Positions 45,013 to 52,854 of a stretch of 64,000 bases of DNA are shown here, one piece after another. The notes under the pieces were generated by a model, which saw only the letters and a list, made by a program, of their open reading frames with translations, had not been told where the DNA came from and did no database searches. Numbering within the stretch: position 1 is the stretch's first letter; each line of letters opens with the position of its first letter. The stretch is taken from NCBI GenBank assembly GCA_046538735.1, contig JBKHII010000013.1:1-64000 (forward strand), read 5' to 3'. Position numbers and translations under genes: made by a program. Source of the DNA: SLST01 sp046538735. Its GTDB lineage: Bacteria > Spirochaetota > Spirochaetia > DSM-27196 > SLST01.

Positions 45013-45372
45013 CTAGAGCGTTATCCCTGCTTTGCGCGCGCCGTCGGCGACCGCTTTCACGACGCCGTGATACAGATGACCGTTCCGGTCGAAGACCGCC
45101 TCGGTGATCTTCTGCTCCTTCATTTGCGCGCCGATCGCCTGGCCGATCTTCTCGCCGTCGGCAACCGTCGGCTTGAGGCCCTTCGTGTCTCCGCCCCGGC
45201 TCGACACGGACACGAGTGTCCGGCCTGCCGTGTCGTCGATAACCTGCACGTAGATGTGCTTGTTGCTCTTGAAGACACTCATCCGTGGCCGCCCCGCGGT
45301 CCCGGCGATCTTTCGACGAATCGACATCTTCCGGCGCTTTCGTCGCGCGCGCTTCTCAATCAATCGCTTCAT
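45013..45372 (-). CDS. rplR: 50S ribosomal protein L18
   Basis: 5S rRNA-binding protein, 119 aa: RPRMSVFKSNKHIYVQVIDD and AVFDRNGHLYHGVVKAVADG are the family signatures. A basic N-terminus (RLIEKRARRKRRKMSIRRK) contacts rRNA. It lies 12 bp before rpsE and 9 bp after rplF. Confidence 0.98.
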   Translation of the reverse strand: MKRLIEKRARRKRRKMSIRRKIAGTAGRPRMSVFKSNKHIYVQVIDDTAGRTLVSVSSRGGDTKGLKPTVADGEKIGQAIGAQMKEQKITEAVFDRNGHLYHGVVKAVADGARKAGITL

Positions 45373-45381
45373 CTACCTACC

Positions 45382-45921
45382 CTATTTCACGCCGGCCTTA
45401 CCGACCTTGCGGCGTACGTACTCGTCCTCGTACCGAACGCCCTTACCCTTGTACGGCTCCGGCGGCCGAACCGACCGAATCTCGGAGGCCACCTGACCGA
45501 CACGCTGCTTGCTGATGCCGCTCACGATCACCTTGGTGGGTCCGTCGCACGTGATCGAGAGTCCCTCGGGAATCGGATACTCGACTGGGTTCGAGTACCC
45601 GAGATTCAGCACGAGAACCTGCCCCTGCACCTCGGCGCGATAGCCGACGCCATTGATGAGGAGGCTCTTCGTGTAACCGTCGGATACTCCAACGACCATA
45701 TTCCTCACGAGGTTCCGGTACAGCCCGTGCTTGCTCTTTGCAACCTTCGTCTCGTTCTTGCGAGATACGACAACGTTGGTGTCCTGTACCTCGATCGTCA
45801 CCTCGTCCGAGTACGTCTGGGAGAGCTCGCCCTTCGGGCCCTTCACACTGACCAACCCGGGCTTCACGTCGACGGTCACTCCGTTGGGAATTGCGATCGG
45901 AAGTACTCCTATTCGTGACAT
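45382..45921 (-). CDS. rplF: 50S ribosomal protein L6
   Basis: Two-lobed protein near the factor-binding site, 179 aa. Starts SRIGVLPIAIPNGVTV and has the C-terminal signature RPPEPYKGKGVRYEDEYV. Standard length. Confidence 0.98.
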   Translation of the reverse strand: MSRIGVLPIAIPNGVTVDVKPGLVSVKGPKGELSQTYSDEVTIEVQDTNVVVSRKNETKVAKSKHGLYRNLVRNMVVGVSDGYTKSLLINGVGYRAEVQGQVLVLNLGYSNPVEYPIPEGLSITCDGPTKVIVSGISKQRVGQVASEIRSVRPPEPYKGKGVRYEDEYVRRKVGKAGVK

Positions 45922-45930
45922 AACTCTCTC

Positions 45931-46329
45931 CTACCAGACCGAACAGATCAGCTCGCCGCCAACTTTGCGCTCGAGCGCCTTCCGTCCGGTGGTAACCCCT
46001 TCGGATGTGGACACAATCAGGGTCCCATAGCCGTTGAAGACGCGGGGCATCTTCTTGTAGCCCGAGTACACGCGCCGTCCCGGAGTGGAAACCTTCTCAA
46101 GCCCCTTGATGATCGGTTTGCCGCCGTCGTCGTACTTCAGGAAGATCCGGATCACGGTCATATTGCCTTCCGTGACCTTCTTGAAGTTCTTCACGTAACC
46201 CTCGTTCTTGAGGATCTTCACAATCTCAAGCTTCAGCTTTGACGTGGGAATGTCCACCTTCTCGAACTTCGCGAGGGCGGCATTCCGAATCTTCGTCAGC
46301 ATGTCTGCTACGGGATCAGAAACGCTCAT
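45931..46329 (-). CDS. rpsH: 30S ribosomal protein S8
   Basis: Central-domain 16S rRNA binder, 132 aa: DPVADMLTKIRNAALAKFE at the N-terminus and GTLIVSTSEGVTTGRKA and GGELICSVW at the end. In E. coli S8 represses the spc operon by binding its mRNA; such control cannot be judged here. Confidence 0.98.
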   Translation of the reverse strand: MSVSDPVADMLTKIRNAALAKFEKVDIPTSKLKLEIVKILKNEGYVKNFKKVTEGNMTVIRIFLKYDDGGKPIIKGLEKVSTPGRRVYSGYKKMPRVFNGYGTLIVSTSEGVTTGRKALERKVGGELICSVW

Positions 46330-46338
46330 ACACCTCTC

Positions 46339-46524
46339 CTACCAGCTCGACTTCGTAACGCCGGGGATCATTCCCTCACTGGCGTACTTGCGGAAGCAGA
46401 CACGGCACATCTGGAACTTGCGCATGTAGCCACGCGGGCGTCCGCACACCCGACAGCGCCGCACGATGCGCGTGCTGTGCTTGGGAGTCCGCTGAGACTT
46501 GATTATCATTGACTTCTTGGCCAT
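46339..46524 (-). CDS. rpsZ: 30S ribosomal protein S14, zinc-binding short form
   Basis: 61 aa, the type Z (zinc-containing) S14, with four zinc Cys in CRVCGRPRGYMRK and FQMCRVCFRKYA. It lies in the usual spc position between rplE and rpsH. The zinc-free long paralogue is not in this window. Confidence 0.97.
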   Translation of the reverse strand: MAKKSMIIKSQRTPKHSTRIVRRCRVCGRPRGYMRKFQMCRVCFRKYASEGMIPGVTKSSW

Positions 46525-46539
46525 CGCTGGTGTCGCCTC

Positions 46540-47097
46540 CTACTTCCTGAACGGCATGCCGAGCTTGTCGAGCAACCGCTTCGCTTCCTGGTCGGTCGTC
46601 GCCGTCGTGCAGATCGCGATGTTCAGTCCGCTGATCCGCTCGATCTTGTCGTAGTCGATCTCGGGGAAAATGATCTGCTCGGTAACGCCGAGCGCATAAT
46701 TGCCGTGACCGTCAAACGAGTTGGGGTTCACGCCCCGGAAGTCCTTGACCCGCGGCAGCGCCACGTTCACCAACCGGTAGAGGAACTCCCACATCCGGTT
46801 TCCGCGCAGCGTCACTCGAGCGCCAACTTCCATTCCCTGCCGAACCTTGAAGTTCGCCACCGACTTCCTCGCCTTCGTCTTGACCGCCTTCTGGCCCGCG
46901 ATCAATCCGAGCTCCGCTACCGCGGCATCGAGAAGCTTCTTATTCTGAATCGCCTCGCCAACACCCATGCTCAGCACGATCTTCTCGAGCCTGGGAAGCT
47001 GCATCGGCGTCTTGTAGCCGAACTCCTCGGAGAGCTCCGGTGCGACTCGCCCCTGGTAGACCTGCTTCAGTTCCGGTACGTACTTTGTCTCTGCCAT
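46540..47097 (-). CDS. rplE: 50S ribosomal protein L5
   Basis: 5S rRNA-binding central protuberance protein, 185 aa: QLPRLEKIVLSMGVGEA, GARVTLRGNRMWEFLYRLV and RDFRGVNPNSFDGHGNYALG are diagnostic. It forms bridge B1b with S13. 10 bp separate it from rplX. Confidence 0.98.
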   Translation of the reverse strand: MAETKYVPELKQVYQGRVAPELSEEFGYKTPMQLPRLEKIVLSMGVGEAIQNKKLLDAAVAELGLIAGQKAVKTKARKSVANFKVRQGMEVGARVTLRGNRMWEFLYRLVNVALPRVKDFRGVNPNSFDGHGNYALGVTEQIIFPEIDYDKIERISGLNIAICTTATTDQEAKRLLDKLGMPFRK

Positions 47098-47107
47098 CGG
47101 TTCTCAC

Positions 47108-47419
47108 CTACAGCGCTTCACCGCTCTTGCGAGCGATCCGCGTCTTCTTGCCGTCCTCCACCTTCATCCCGACTCTCGTGGGTTCACCGCTCTTCGTGAC
47201 GGGCATCACGTTGGAGATGTGGATCGGCATCTCGATGTCCATGATGCCACCACGATCCTCCTGACGCTTCTTGCGCATGGCCTTCTTCGCGAGGTTCACT
47301 CCCTCAACGAGAACCCGCTCTTTGTCGCGGTCAACACGGAGCACCCGGCCGACTTTGCCTTTGTCCTTGCCGGCTATGACCTTCACTTGATCGTCTCTAC
47401 GTATTCGATACTTTGCCAC
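47108..47419 (-). CDS. rplX: 50S ribosomal protein L24
   Basis: Assembly-initiator protein, 103 aa, with the KOW motif VIAGKDKGKVGRVLRVDRDK and GIMDIEMPIHISNVM. Normal size for the family. Confidence 0.98.
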   Translation of the reverse strand: MAKYRIRRDDQVKVIAGKDKGKVGRVLRVDRDKERVLVEGVNLAKKAMRKKRQEDRGGIMDIEMPIHISNVMPVTKSGEPTRVGMKVEDGKKTRIARKSGEAL

Positions 47420-47432
47420 AGCTCAAGCTCCT

Positions 47433-47801
47433 CTACAGAACCTCGGGGGCCAACGACACGATCTTCATGAAATCCTCATCGCGAAGCTCCCGGGCCACCG
47501 GACCAAAGATGCGCTTCCCCTTCGGGTTCTGCGCGCCGTCGACGATGACACACGCATTGTCGTCGAACCGAATGTAGGTTCCGTCCAACCGCTTATACTC
47601 TTTCTTGGTCCGCACGATCACCGCACGTTCCACGTTTCCCTTCTTGACCGGAGCCCCGGGCAGCGCGTCCTTGACGGCAACCACGATGATGTCGCCGACT
47701 CCGGCGTACTTTCTCTTCGAACCGCCGAGCACCTTGATGCATTGCACTCGCTTCGCACCGCTGTTGTCGGCGACGTTCAAAAACGTATTCATCTGAATCA
47801 T
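47433..47801 (-). CDS. rplN: 50S ribosomal protein L14
   Basis: Subunit-interface protein, 122 aa, beginning MIQMNTFLNVADNSGAKRVQ, with IVVAVKDALPGAPVKKGNV and GARELRDEDFMKI-type ending (seen as VARELRDEDFMKIVSLAPEV). It contacts 16S helix 14. Confidence 0.98.
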   Translation of the reverse strand: MIQMNTFLNVADNSGAKRVQCIKVLGGSKRKYAGVGDIIVVAVKDALPGAPVKKGNVERAVIVRTKKEYKRLDGTYIRFDDNACVIVDGAQNPKGKRIFGPVARELRDEDFMKIVSLAPEVL

Positions 47802-47812
47802 CGCGCTACCCT

Positions 47813-48091
47813 CTAACGTGCCCGCTCAACGATCTCGAGAAGCCGCCACCGCTTCTCCTTGCTCATCGGTCGCGCCGACACGACGCGAACGGTGTCGCCC
47901 GTATGAGCCTCGTTCGCTTCGTCATGCGCCTTCAACCGCTTGCTGACGGTCATGTACTTCTTGTACAGCCGGTGGACCGCCCGATTGGTCACCTCAACGA
48001 CGATGGTCTTGTCCATCTTGTCGCTCACTACGCGTCCCTGGTAGACGAGTTGCCCCTTCCTGGGCTTCAGGACATTCTCGGTATTCGCCAT
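47813..48091 (-). CDS. rpsQ: 30S ribosomal protein S17
   Basis: Primary 16S binder with OB fold, 92 aa: RKGQLVYQGRVVSDKMDKT, RVHRLYKKYMTV-type core (AVHRLYKKYMTVSKRLKAHD) and RPMSKEKRWRLLEIVERA. The first ten residues are a slight N-terminal extension. Confidence 0.98.
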   Translation of the reverse strand: MANTENVLKPRKGQLVYQGRVVSDKMDKTIVVEVTNRAVHRLYKKYMTVSKRLKAHDEANEAHTGDTVRVVSARPMSKEKRWRLLEIVERAR

Positions 48092-48094
48092 CGT

Positions 48095-48301
48095 TTATTC
48101 CTCCGCCGCCTTCGCTACGTCAGCGTGGTTGTAGATCAACGTGTTCAGGCGAGCGATCTGACGCCGCAATGTCCGCTTCTTCAGCGGATTGTCTACGTGC
48201 CCAACCACCATGTTGAACCGCAGATCGCGGTACTGCTGCTTGAGCTCCTCGCGCCTCTGCAGAAGCTCCTCGAACGTCAAGTCCTTGAATGAATCACGCA
48301 T
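48095..48301 (-). CDS. rpmC: 50S ribosomal protein L29
   Basis: Tunnel-exit helical hairpin protein, 68 aa, with LTFEELLQRREELKQQYRDL and LRRQIARLNTLIYNH. Its start overlaps the rplP stop by one base. Confidence 0.97.
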   Translation of the reverse strand: MRDSFKDLTFEELLQRREELKQQYRDLRFNMVVGHVDNPLKKRTLRRQIARLNTLIYNHADVAKAAEE

Positions 48302-48726
48302 CAGGCAACATCCCTTCGCGAAACGAACTTCGTCTTGATCGGCAGCTTGCTCGATGCGAGCTTCATGGCCGATTCCGCAAGCTCGTTGCTCACGCCGGCT
48401 ATCTCGAACATGACCGTGCCCGGCCGGACGGCAGCAACCCAGTACTCCGGAGCGCCCTTGCCCTTACCCATCCGGGTCTCAGCCGGCTTCTTCGTATAGG
48501 GAATATCCGGGAAGATCCGAATCCACACCTTACCGCCACGCTTGATGTGGCGTGTCATCGCGATACGAGCCGCCTCGATCTGGCGATTGGTGATCCACCC
48601 GTTCGATGCGGACACGAGCCCGTGCTCGCCGAAGGAGATCGTGTTCCCGCGCGTGGCGACGCCGAGAAGCGTCCGCTTCACCCGTCGTTGCTTCTTTCGA
48701 AACTTCGTTCTCTTTGGACTCAGCAT
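48301..48726 (-). CDS. rplP: 50S ribosomal protein L16
   Basis: A-site/peptidyl-transferase-proximal protein, 141 aa: LSPKRTKFRKKQRRVKRT, FGEHGLVSASNGWITNRQIE and RMGKGKGAPEYWVAAVRPG. It overlaps rpsC by one base. Confidence 0.98.
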   Translation of the reverse strand: MLSPKRTKFRKKQRRVKRTLLGVATRGNTISFGEHGLVSASNGWITNRQIEAARIAMTRHIKRGGKVWIRIFPDIPYTKKPAETRMGKGKGAPEYWVAAVRPGTVMFEIAGVSNELAESAMKLASSKLPIKTKFVSRRDVA

Positions 48727-49433
48727 TACTCGCTCCTCGAACCGCTACGCTGACGACCGCCCTTTCGAACGAGCAGCCCTGCGTCTTCCTTCGATTCCCT
48801 TCGAAGCACCTCGCCGTTGAAGATCCACACCTTCACGCCGATCGTCCCGAATGTCGTCTTCGCCTCGGCGAATCCGTAGTCGATATCGGCGCGCAGTGTG
48901 TGCAGCGGGATGCGACCCGACTTCTGCGTCTCAACACGCGACATCTCGGCCCCACCCAGGCGCCCCGCGATCCGGATCTTGATCCCGGGAACTCCGGCTT
49001 TCATTGCGGCGCCGATAGCCATCTTCAGCGTCCGCCGGAACGAGCTTCGAGTCCGAAGCTGCCGCGCTACATTCAAGGCGACGATCTGAGCGTTCGTCTC
49101 AGGCCGCTTCACTTCCTTGATCTTGATCTGGATCTTCTTGCCGGCCGCCTTCTGAAGCGCCGAACCGATCTTCTCTATGTTCGAGCCCTTCGTCCCGATG
49201 ATCACGCCGGGCCGAGAGGTCTGAATCATCAAGGTGATCCGCTGCGGATGTCGAATGATCTCCACATCCGCTATCTCCGCGTTCCGGGTCTCGGGTAGGC
49301 CGTCGAGGATTCGCCTCAGCTTCAGGTCCTCGTGCAACGTATCCGCGTACTCACGTGGATCCACGTACCACTTGGACCTCCAGCCCTTGTTGATTCCAAG
49401 TCGCAGGCCGTACGGGTTTACCTTCTGTCCCAT
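48726..49433 (-). CDS. rpsC: 30S ribosomal protein S3
   Basis: mRNA entry-site protein, 235 aa. The KH domain has VIIGTKGSNIEKIG; the C-domain has GAAMKAGVPGIKIRIAGRLG and SRVETQKSGRIPLHTLRADI. A short basic tail (RKGGRQRSGSRSE) extends the end. Its ATG directly follows the rplV stop. Confidence 0.98.
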   Translation of the reverse strand: MGQKVNPYGLRLGINKGWRSKWYVDPREYADTLHEDLKLRRILDGLPETRNAEIADVEIIRHPQRITLMIQTSRPGVIIGTKGSNIEKIGSALQKAAGKKIQIKIKEVKRPETNAQIVALNVARQLRTRSSFRRTLKMAIGAAMKAGVPGIKIRIAGRLGGAEMSRVETQKSGRIPLHTLRADIDYGFAEAKTTFGTIGVKVWIFNGEVLRRESKEDAGLLVRKGGRQRSGSRSE

Positions 49434-49796
49434 CTATTCCCCCGATCGTCCTATCTCGTCGACGACAGCCGTGATATGACTCATTCGCTTGTGCAAGAGA
49501 TCCGCTCGCCCGCGCGCGCGGAACCACACGCGTCTCAGACGCGGTCCCTCGTCGATCCTGAGCTCCTTGACGTAGAGCATGTCCTCGTCCAGATCCTTGT
49601 TCTGGACCAGGGCATTCGCGGCCGCCGACTTCAGAACCTTCTTGATCAGTCCCGCACCCTTCTGCGGCAGATTCTCCAGAATCGCCACCGCTTCGACGTA
49701 CGGACGTCGGCGCACCGCGTCCGCCACCGGTCGAACCTTGAAGGGAGAAACGAGCAGATACTTGGCAACCGCACGATAGCCCGTCGTCGCCGCCAT
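49434..49796 (-). CDS. rplV: 50S ribosomal protein L22
   Basis: Its beta-hairpin lines the exit tunnel. 120 aa: YLLVSPFKVRPVADAVRRRP, AVAILENLPQKGAGLIKKVL, GPRLRRVWFRARGRADLLHK. The ATG at 49796 is chosen; a 38-residue in-frame extension runs through rpsS and is not real. Confidence 0.97.
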   Translation of the reverse strand: MAATTGYRAVAKYLLVSPFKVRPVADAVRRRPYVEAVAILENLPQKGAGLIKKVLKSAAANALVQNKDLDEDMLYVKELRIDEGPRLRRVWFRARGRADLLHKRMSHITAVVDEIGRSGE

Positions 49797-49798
49797 AC

Positions 49799-50077
49799 CT
49801 ACCTCCTCGCCTTCTTGTCGCTTCCGGCGTGACCGCGGAAGAGACGCGTGGGCGCAAACTCGCCCAGCTTGTGACCAACGAGGTTCTCCGTCACGTAGAC
49901 CGGCACCCACGTCTTGCCGTTGTATACGCTGATCGTCAGACCAACCATCTCAGGTATGATCGTGCTGGTCCGCGAATACGTCTTCACCATCTTCTTCTGG
50001 CCGCTCTTGTTCATATCAACTACTCGCGAGTAGAGGCTCTTCTCAATGAACGGACCCTTCTTGATTGATCGTGACAC
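49799..50077 (-). CDS. rpsS: 30S ribosomal protein S19
   Basis: Small-subunit head protein, 92 aa: SRSIKKGPFIEKSLYSRV, YSRTSTIIPEMVGLTISVYN and HKLGEFAPTRLFRGHAG. Standard length and position. Confidence 0.98.
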   Translation of the reverse strand: MSRSIKKGPFIEKSLYSRVVDMNKSGQKKMVKTYSRTSTIIPEMVGLTISVYNGKTWVPVYVTENLVGHKLGEFAPTRLFRGHAGSDKKARR

Positions 50078-50086
50078 GACGCGCTC

Positions 50087-50911
50087 CTATTTCCGTCGCT
50101 TGACGATGAATTTGCTCGACGACTTCCGCTTCTTGCGGGTCTTGTAGCCCTTGGTAGGTTGTCCCCACGGGCTCACCGGGTGCCGGCCGCCCGACGTGCG
50201 TCCCTCACCACCGCCGTGCGGGTGATCGACCGGGTTCATGACAACGCCGCGAACCTTCGGACGACGTCCAAGGTGACGCGATCTACCGGCCTTCCCGAGG
50301 CTGACGTTCATGTGGTCTTCGTTTCCAACCACACCGATCGTCGCCTTGCACCGCCGGAACACGAGACGCATCTCGCCCGACGGGAGCTTCAGCGTCACGT
50401 AATCCTTGTCCCTCGCAACGACAACGGCTCCCGTTCCGGCAGATCGAGCCATCTGACCGCCTCGGCCGAACTGCAGCTCCACGTTGTGAACCGTGGTGCC
50501 CAGCGGAACGCTTTCGAGCGGAAGGCAATTGCCCACCGTCGGCGCAGCGTTGTCGCCCGAGATCACCGTCGCGCCTCGTTCGAGTCCCCTCGGCGCGAGG
50601 ATGTACCGCTTCTCGCCGTCTGCATAGACGATGAGAGCGATGTTCGCGCTTCGGTTCGGATCGTACTCGATCGCCACGACCTTGCCGGGAATGTTGACCT
50701 TGTCGCGCTTGAAGTCGACGGTTCGGTAGAGCCGCTTGTGGCGCCCACCCTTGCGACGCACACTGATTCTGCCGGCCGAATCGCGTCCGGCGCCGAAACC
50801 AGATCCCTTTCGAAGGCGCTTCTCCGCTTCCTTCTTGTCGAGATCCGTGTAGTCCAGCGTCGTCCGGTATCGCAGGCCCGGCGTCTTCGGATTGTACTCC
50901 TTCAGTCCCAT
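50087..50911 (-). CDS. rplB: 50S ribosomal protein L2
   Basis: Core peptidyl-transferase-region protein, 274 aa: YNPKTPGLRYRTTLDYTDL, VRRKGGRHKRLYRTVDFKRD, GVVMNPVDHPHGGGEGRTSG (containing the conserved functional His) and a basic end. Normal length. Confidence 0.98.
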   Translation of the reverse strand: MGLKEYNPKTPGLRYRTTLDYTDLDKKEAEKRLRKGSGFGAGRDSAGRISVRRKGGRHKRLYRTVDFKRDKVNIPGKVVAIEYDPNRSANIALIVYADGEKRYILAPRGLERGATVISGDNAAPTVGNCLPLESVPLGTTVHNVELQFGRGGQMARSAGTGAVVVARDKDYVTLKLPSGEMRLVFRRCKATIGVVGNEDHMNVSLGKAGRSRHLGRRPKVRGVVMNPVDHPHGGGEGRTSGGRHPVSPWGQPTKGYKTRKKRKSSSKFIVKRRK

Positions 50912-50912
50912 A

Positions 50913-51197
50913 TCAAGCTCCCTCGAAGATGCCGATCGACTCTCCGGGCGGCAACGTCACGATCGCCTTCTTCCAGCCGGACGTGTACCCTTTCCGGTAT
51001 CGCAGCCGCTTCGGCTTTCCCTTCACGTTCACAACTCGACAGTCGGTCGGATGGACGTTGAAAAGCGTCTCGATTGCACTCTTGACCTGCAGCTTGTTCG
51101 CGCGTGGGTCAACGCGGAAGGCGTACATGTGCTCTTCCCGCATCCGGTTCGTCTTCTCAGTCAGCAGCGGTTCTATGATGACCTGATCCGCGTCCAT
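50913..51197 (-). CDS. rplW: 50S ribosomal protein L23
   Basis: Tunnel-exit docking site for trigger factor and SRP, 94 aa: VIIEPLLTEKTNRMREE and FNVHPTDCRVVNVKGKPKRL, then a short GYTSGWKKAIVTL end. One base separates it from rplB. Confidence 0.98.
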   Translation of the reverse strand: MDADQVIIEPLLTEKTNRMREEHMYAFRVDPRANKLQVKSAIETLFNVHPTDCRVVNVKGKPKRLRYRKGYTSGWKKAIVTLPPGESIGIFEGA

Positions 51198-51200
51198 GCC

Positions 51201-51830
51201 TTACTCCTCACCGCCGTAGAACTCGTTCAGCTTCCGTGCGGCACTCTCCGTGACGACGACCTTCTGTCCGTAGAACAGATCATGCGCTCGCAGACGATTG
51301 AACGAGAGATACTTCAGCCACGGTATGTTGCGCCCCGCGCGCTTAATCATCGCGTCATCATCCGCGAGAACAAGAACCGTGCGCACCTGCTCGGTCAGCG
51401 GCCCAAGGATCTGAGCCAGATCCCTCGTCTTGCCGCTCTCAATCGAGAAATCCTCCACGACGATGAGGTTCTCCTCTTGGGCTTTCTGACTCAGCAGGCT
51501 CATCATCGCGGCCCGTTTCATCTTCCTCGGCAGCTTGTAGGAGTAACCCCGCGGCCGCGGCCCGAAGGCGACACCGCCACCTACGCGCACCGGGCTCTGA
51601 TACGTACCTGCCCGCGCGCGTCCGGTACCCTTCTGCCGCCACGGCTTCCTGCGACTACCGATGACCTCGCCGCGAGTCTTCGTCTTCGCGGTTCCGACTC
51701 GATCGTTCGCCAACTCGTTCCGAACGGCGTGATAGATTGCACCGTCCGAGACTTCCCGACCGAACACGGCATCCGAGAGAGTGATCGATCGAAGCTCTTT
51801 TCCCTTTGTCGAAAGGACTTTCGCGTCCAT
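51201..51830 (-). CDS. rplD: 50S ribosomal protein L4
   Basis: Tunnel-constriction protein, 209 aa. The internal loop signature is GSRRKPWRQKGTGRARAGTY with GGGVAFGPRPRGYSYKLPRK. In E. coli L4 autoregulates the S10 operon; no comparable leader is evident here. It follows rplC by 3 bp. Confidence 0.98.
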   Translation of the reverse strand: MDAKVLSTKGKELRSITLSDAVFGREVSDGAIYHAVRNELANDRVGTAKTKTRGEVIGSRRKPWRQKGTGRARAGTYQSPVRVGGGVAFGPRPRGYSYKLPRKMKRAAMMSLLSQKAQEENLIVVEDFSIESGKTRDLAQILGPLTEQVRTVLVLADDDAMIKRAGRNIPWLKYLSFNRLRAHDLFYGQKVVVTESAARKLNEFYGGEE

Positions 51831-51833
51831 CTC

Positions 51834-52460
51834 TTAACCCTTCTTCTTCGACGCCTGCACGAGAACGTATCCGTCCCGGTTGCCCGGTACCGCACCGCCC
51901 ACAAGAAGCATCTGCCGCTCGGCGTCCACACTGACGATCCGCAGGTTCTGCACGGTTCTCCGCACACCGCCCATGCGACCGGGCATCTTGGTGCCCTTCA
52001 GCACGCGAGACGGCCACGCCGCCTGCCCCGTGGATCCGTTTGCGCGGTGAAACTTGCTACCATGGGTCTTGCGACCACCACCGAATCCGTGGCGCTTCAT
52101 AACACCCTGGTAGCCCTTACCCTTGGACGTACCGGTCACGTCCACGAAGGCGGAGTTCTCGAACACCTCAACGCCGAGCGTTTCTCCGATCGAGCATTCT
52201 CGATCGAAATCGCGCATCTCCACGAGCCGGCGCTTGGGATCAAGGTCGTTCTTCCTGAACTGTCCCACGACTGGAGCGGTAAGCCGAGTGGGCTTCACGT
52301 CCGACGCTCCGAGAACCACGGCGCTGTAGCCGTTCTTCTCCGGCGTACGCTGATCAACCACGAGGTTCGGCTCAATCTTGATCACTGTCACGGGCATGAG
52401 CTCTCCGAACTCGTTGAAGACCTGCGTCATGCCGACTTTCTTTCCTATCAACCCAAGCAT
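51834..52460 (-). CDS. rplC: 50S ribosomal protein L3
   Basis: Early-assembly protein reaching the peptidyl-transferase centre, 208 aa: LGLIGKKVGMTQVFNEFGEL, VDVTGTSKGKGYQGVMKRHG and AWPSRVLKGTKMPGRMGG. Located 35 bp downstream of rpsJ. Confidence 0.98.
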   Translation of the reverse strand: MLGLIGKKVGMTQVFNEFGELMPVTVIKIEPNLVVDQRTPEKNGYSAVVLGASDVKPTRLTAPVVGQFRKNDLDPKRRLVEMRDFDRECSIGETLGVEVFENSAFVDVTGTSKGKGYQGVMKRHGFGGGRKTHGSKFHRANGSTGQAAWPSRVLKGTKMPGRMGGVRRTVQNLRIVSVDAERQMLLVGGAVPGNRDGYVLVQASKKKG

Positions 52461-52495
52461 TGTTTCTTCCTGTGCCGCCGAGAAATGACTCGGAC

Positions 52496-52804
52496 CTACT
52501 GCTTGATCTCTACGTCAACGCCGGCCGGGAGCTCCAGCTTCATCAGCGCGTCCATCACCGCGGACGTAGGTTCCATGATGTCAATCAAGCGCTTGTGGGT
52601 TCGCATCTCGAACTGCTCACGCGACTTCTTGTTGACGTGCGGTGAGCGCAAAACGGTGTACTTGTTCACACGCGTCGGCAGAGGGATCGGGCCCGATACC
52701 TTCGCACCCGACTTCTGCACCGTCTGCACGATCGACTTCGCGCTCTGGTCCACGAGTTCCGTGTCAAAACCACGGAGTCGAACCCGGATCCTGTCGCTTG
52801 CCAT
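52496..52804 (-). CDS. rpsJ: 30S ribosomal protein S10
   Basis: Head protein that also acts as the NusE antitermination factor; 102 aa with RIRVRLRGFDTELVDQSAKS, VSGPIPLPTRVNKYTVLRSP and HVNKKSREQFEMRTHKRLID. First gene of the S10 cluster, 50 bp after tuf with a stable hairpin in the gap. Confidence 0.98.
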   Translation of the reverse strand: MASDRIRVRLRGFDTELVDQSAKSIVQTVQKSGAKVSGPIPLPTRVNKYTVLRSPHVNKKSREQFEMRTHKRLIDIMEPTSAVMDALMKLELPAGVDVEIKQ

Positions 52805-52823
52805 TCTGCCTCCAATGATAGAA

Positions 52824-52847
52824 GAGCCTCACCTCTCGGTGAGGCTC
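52824..52847 (-). promoter_or_regulatory. GNRA-capped hairpin between tuf and rpsJ
   Basis: Minus strand GAGCCTCACC, GAGA tetraloop, GGTGAGGCTC (perfect 10-bp stem), only 8 bases after the tuf stop and 20 before rpsJ. It is followed by TTCTATC rather than a true U-run, so partial termination, processing or mRNA stabilisation are all possible. Confidence 0.7.
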
Positions 52848-52854
52848 CTTCGCC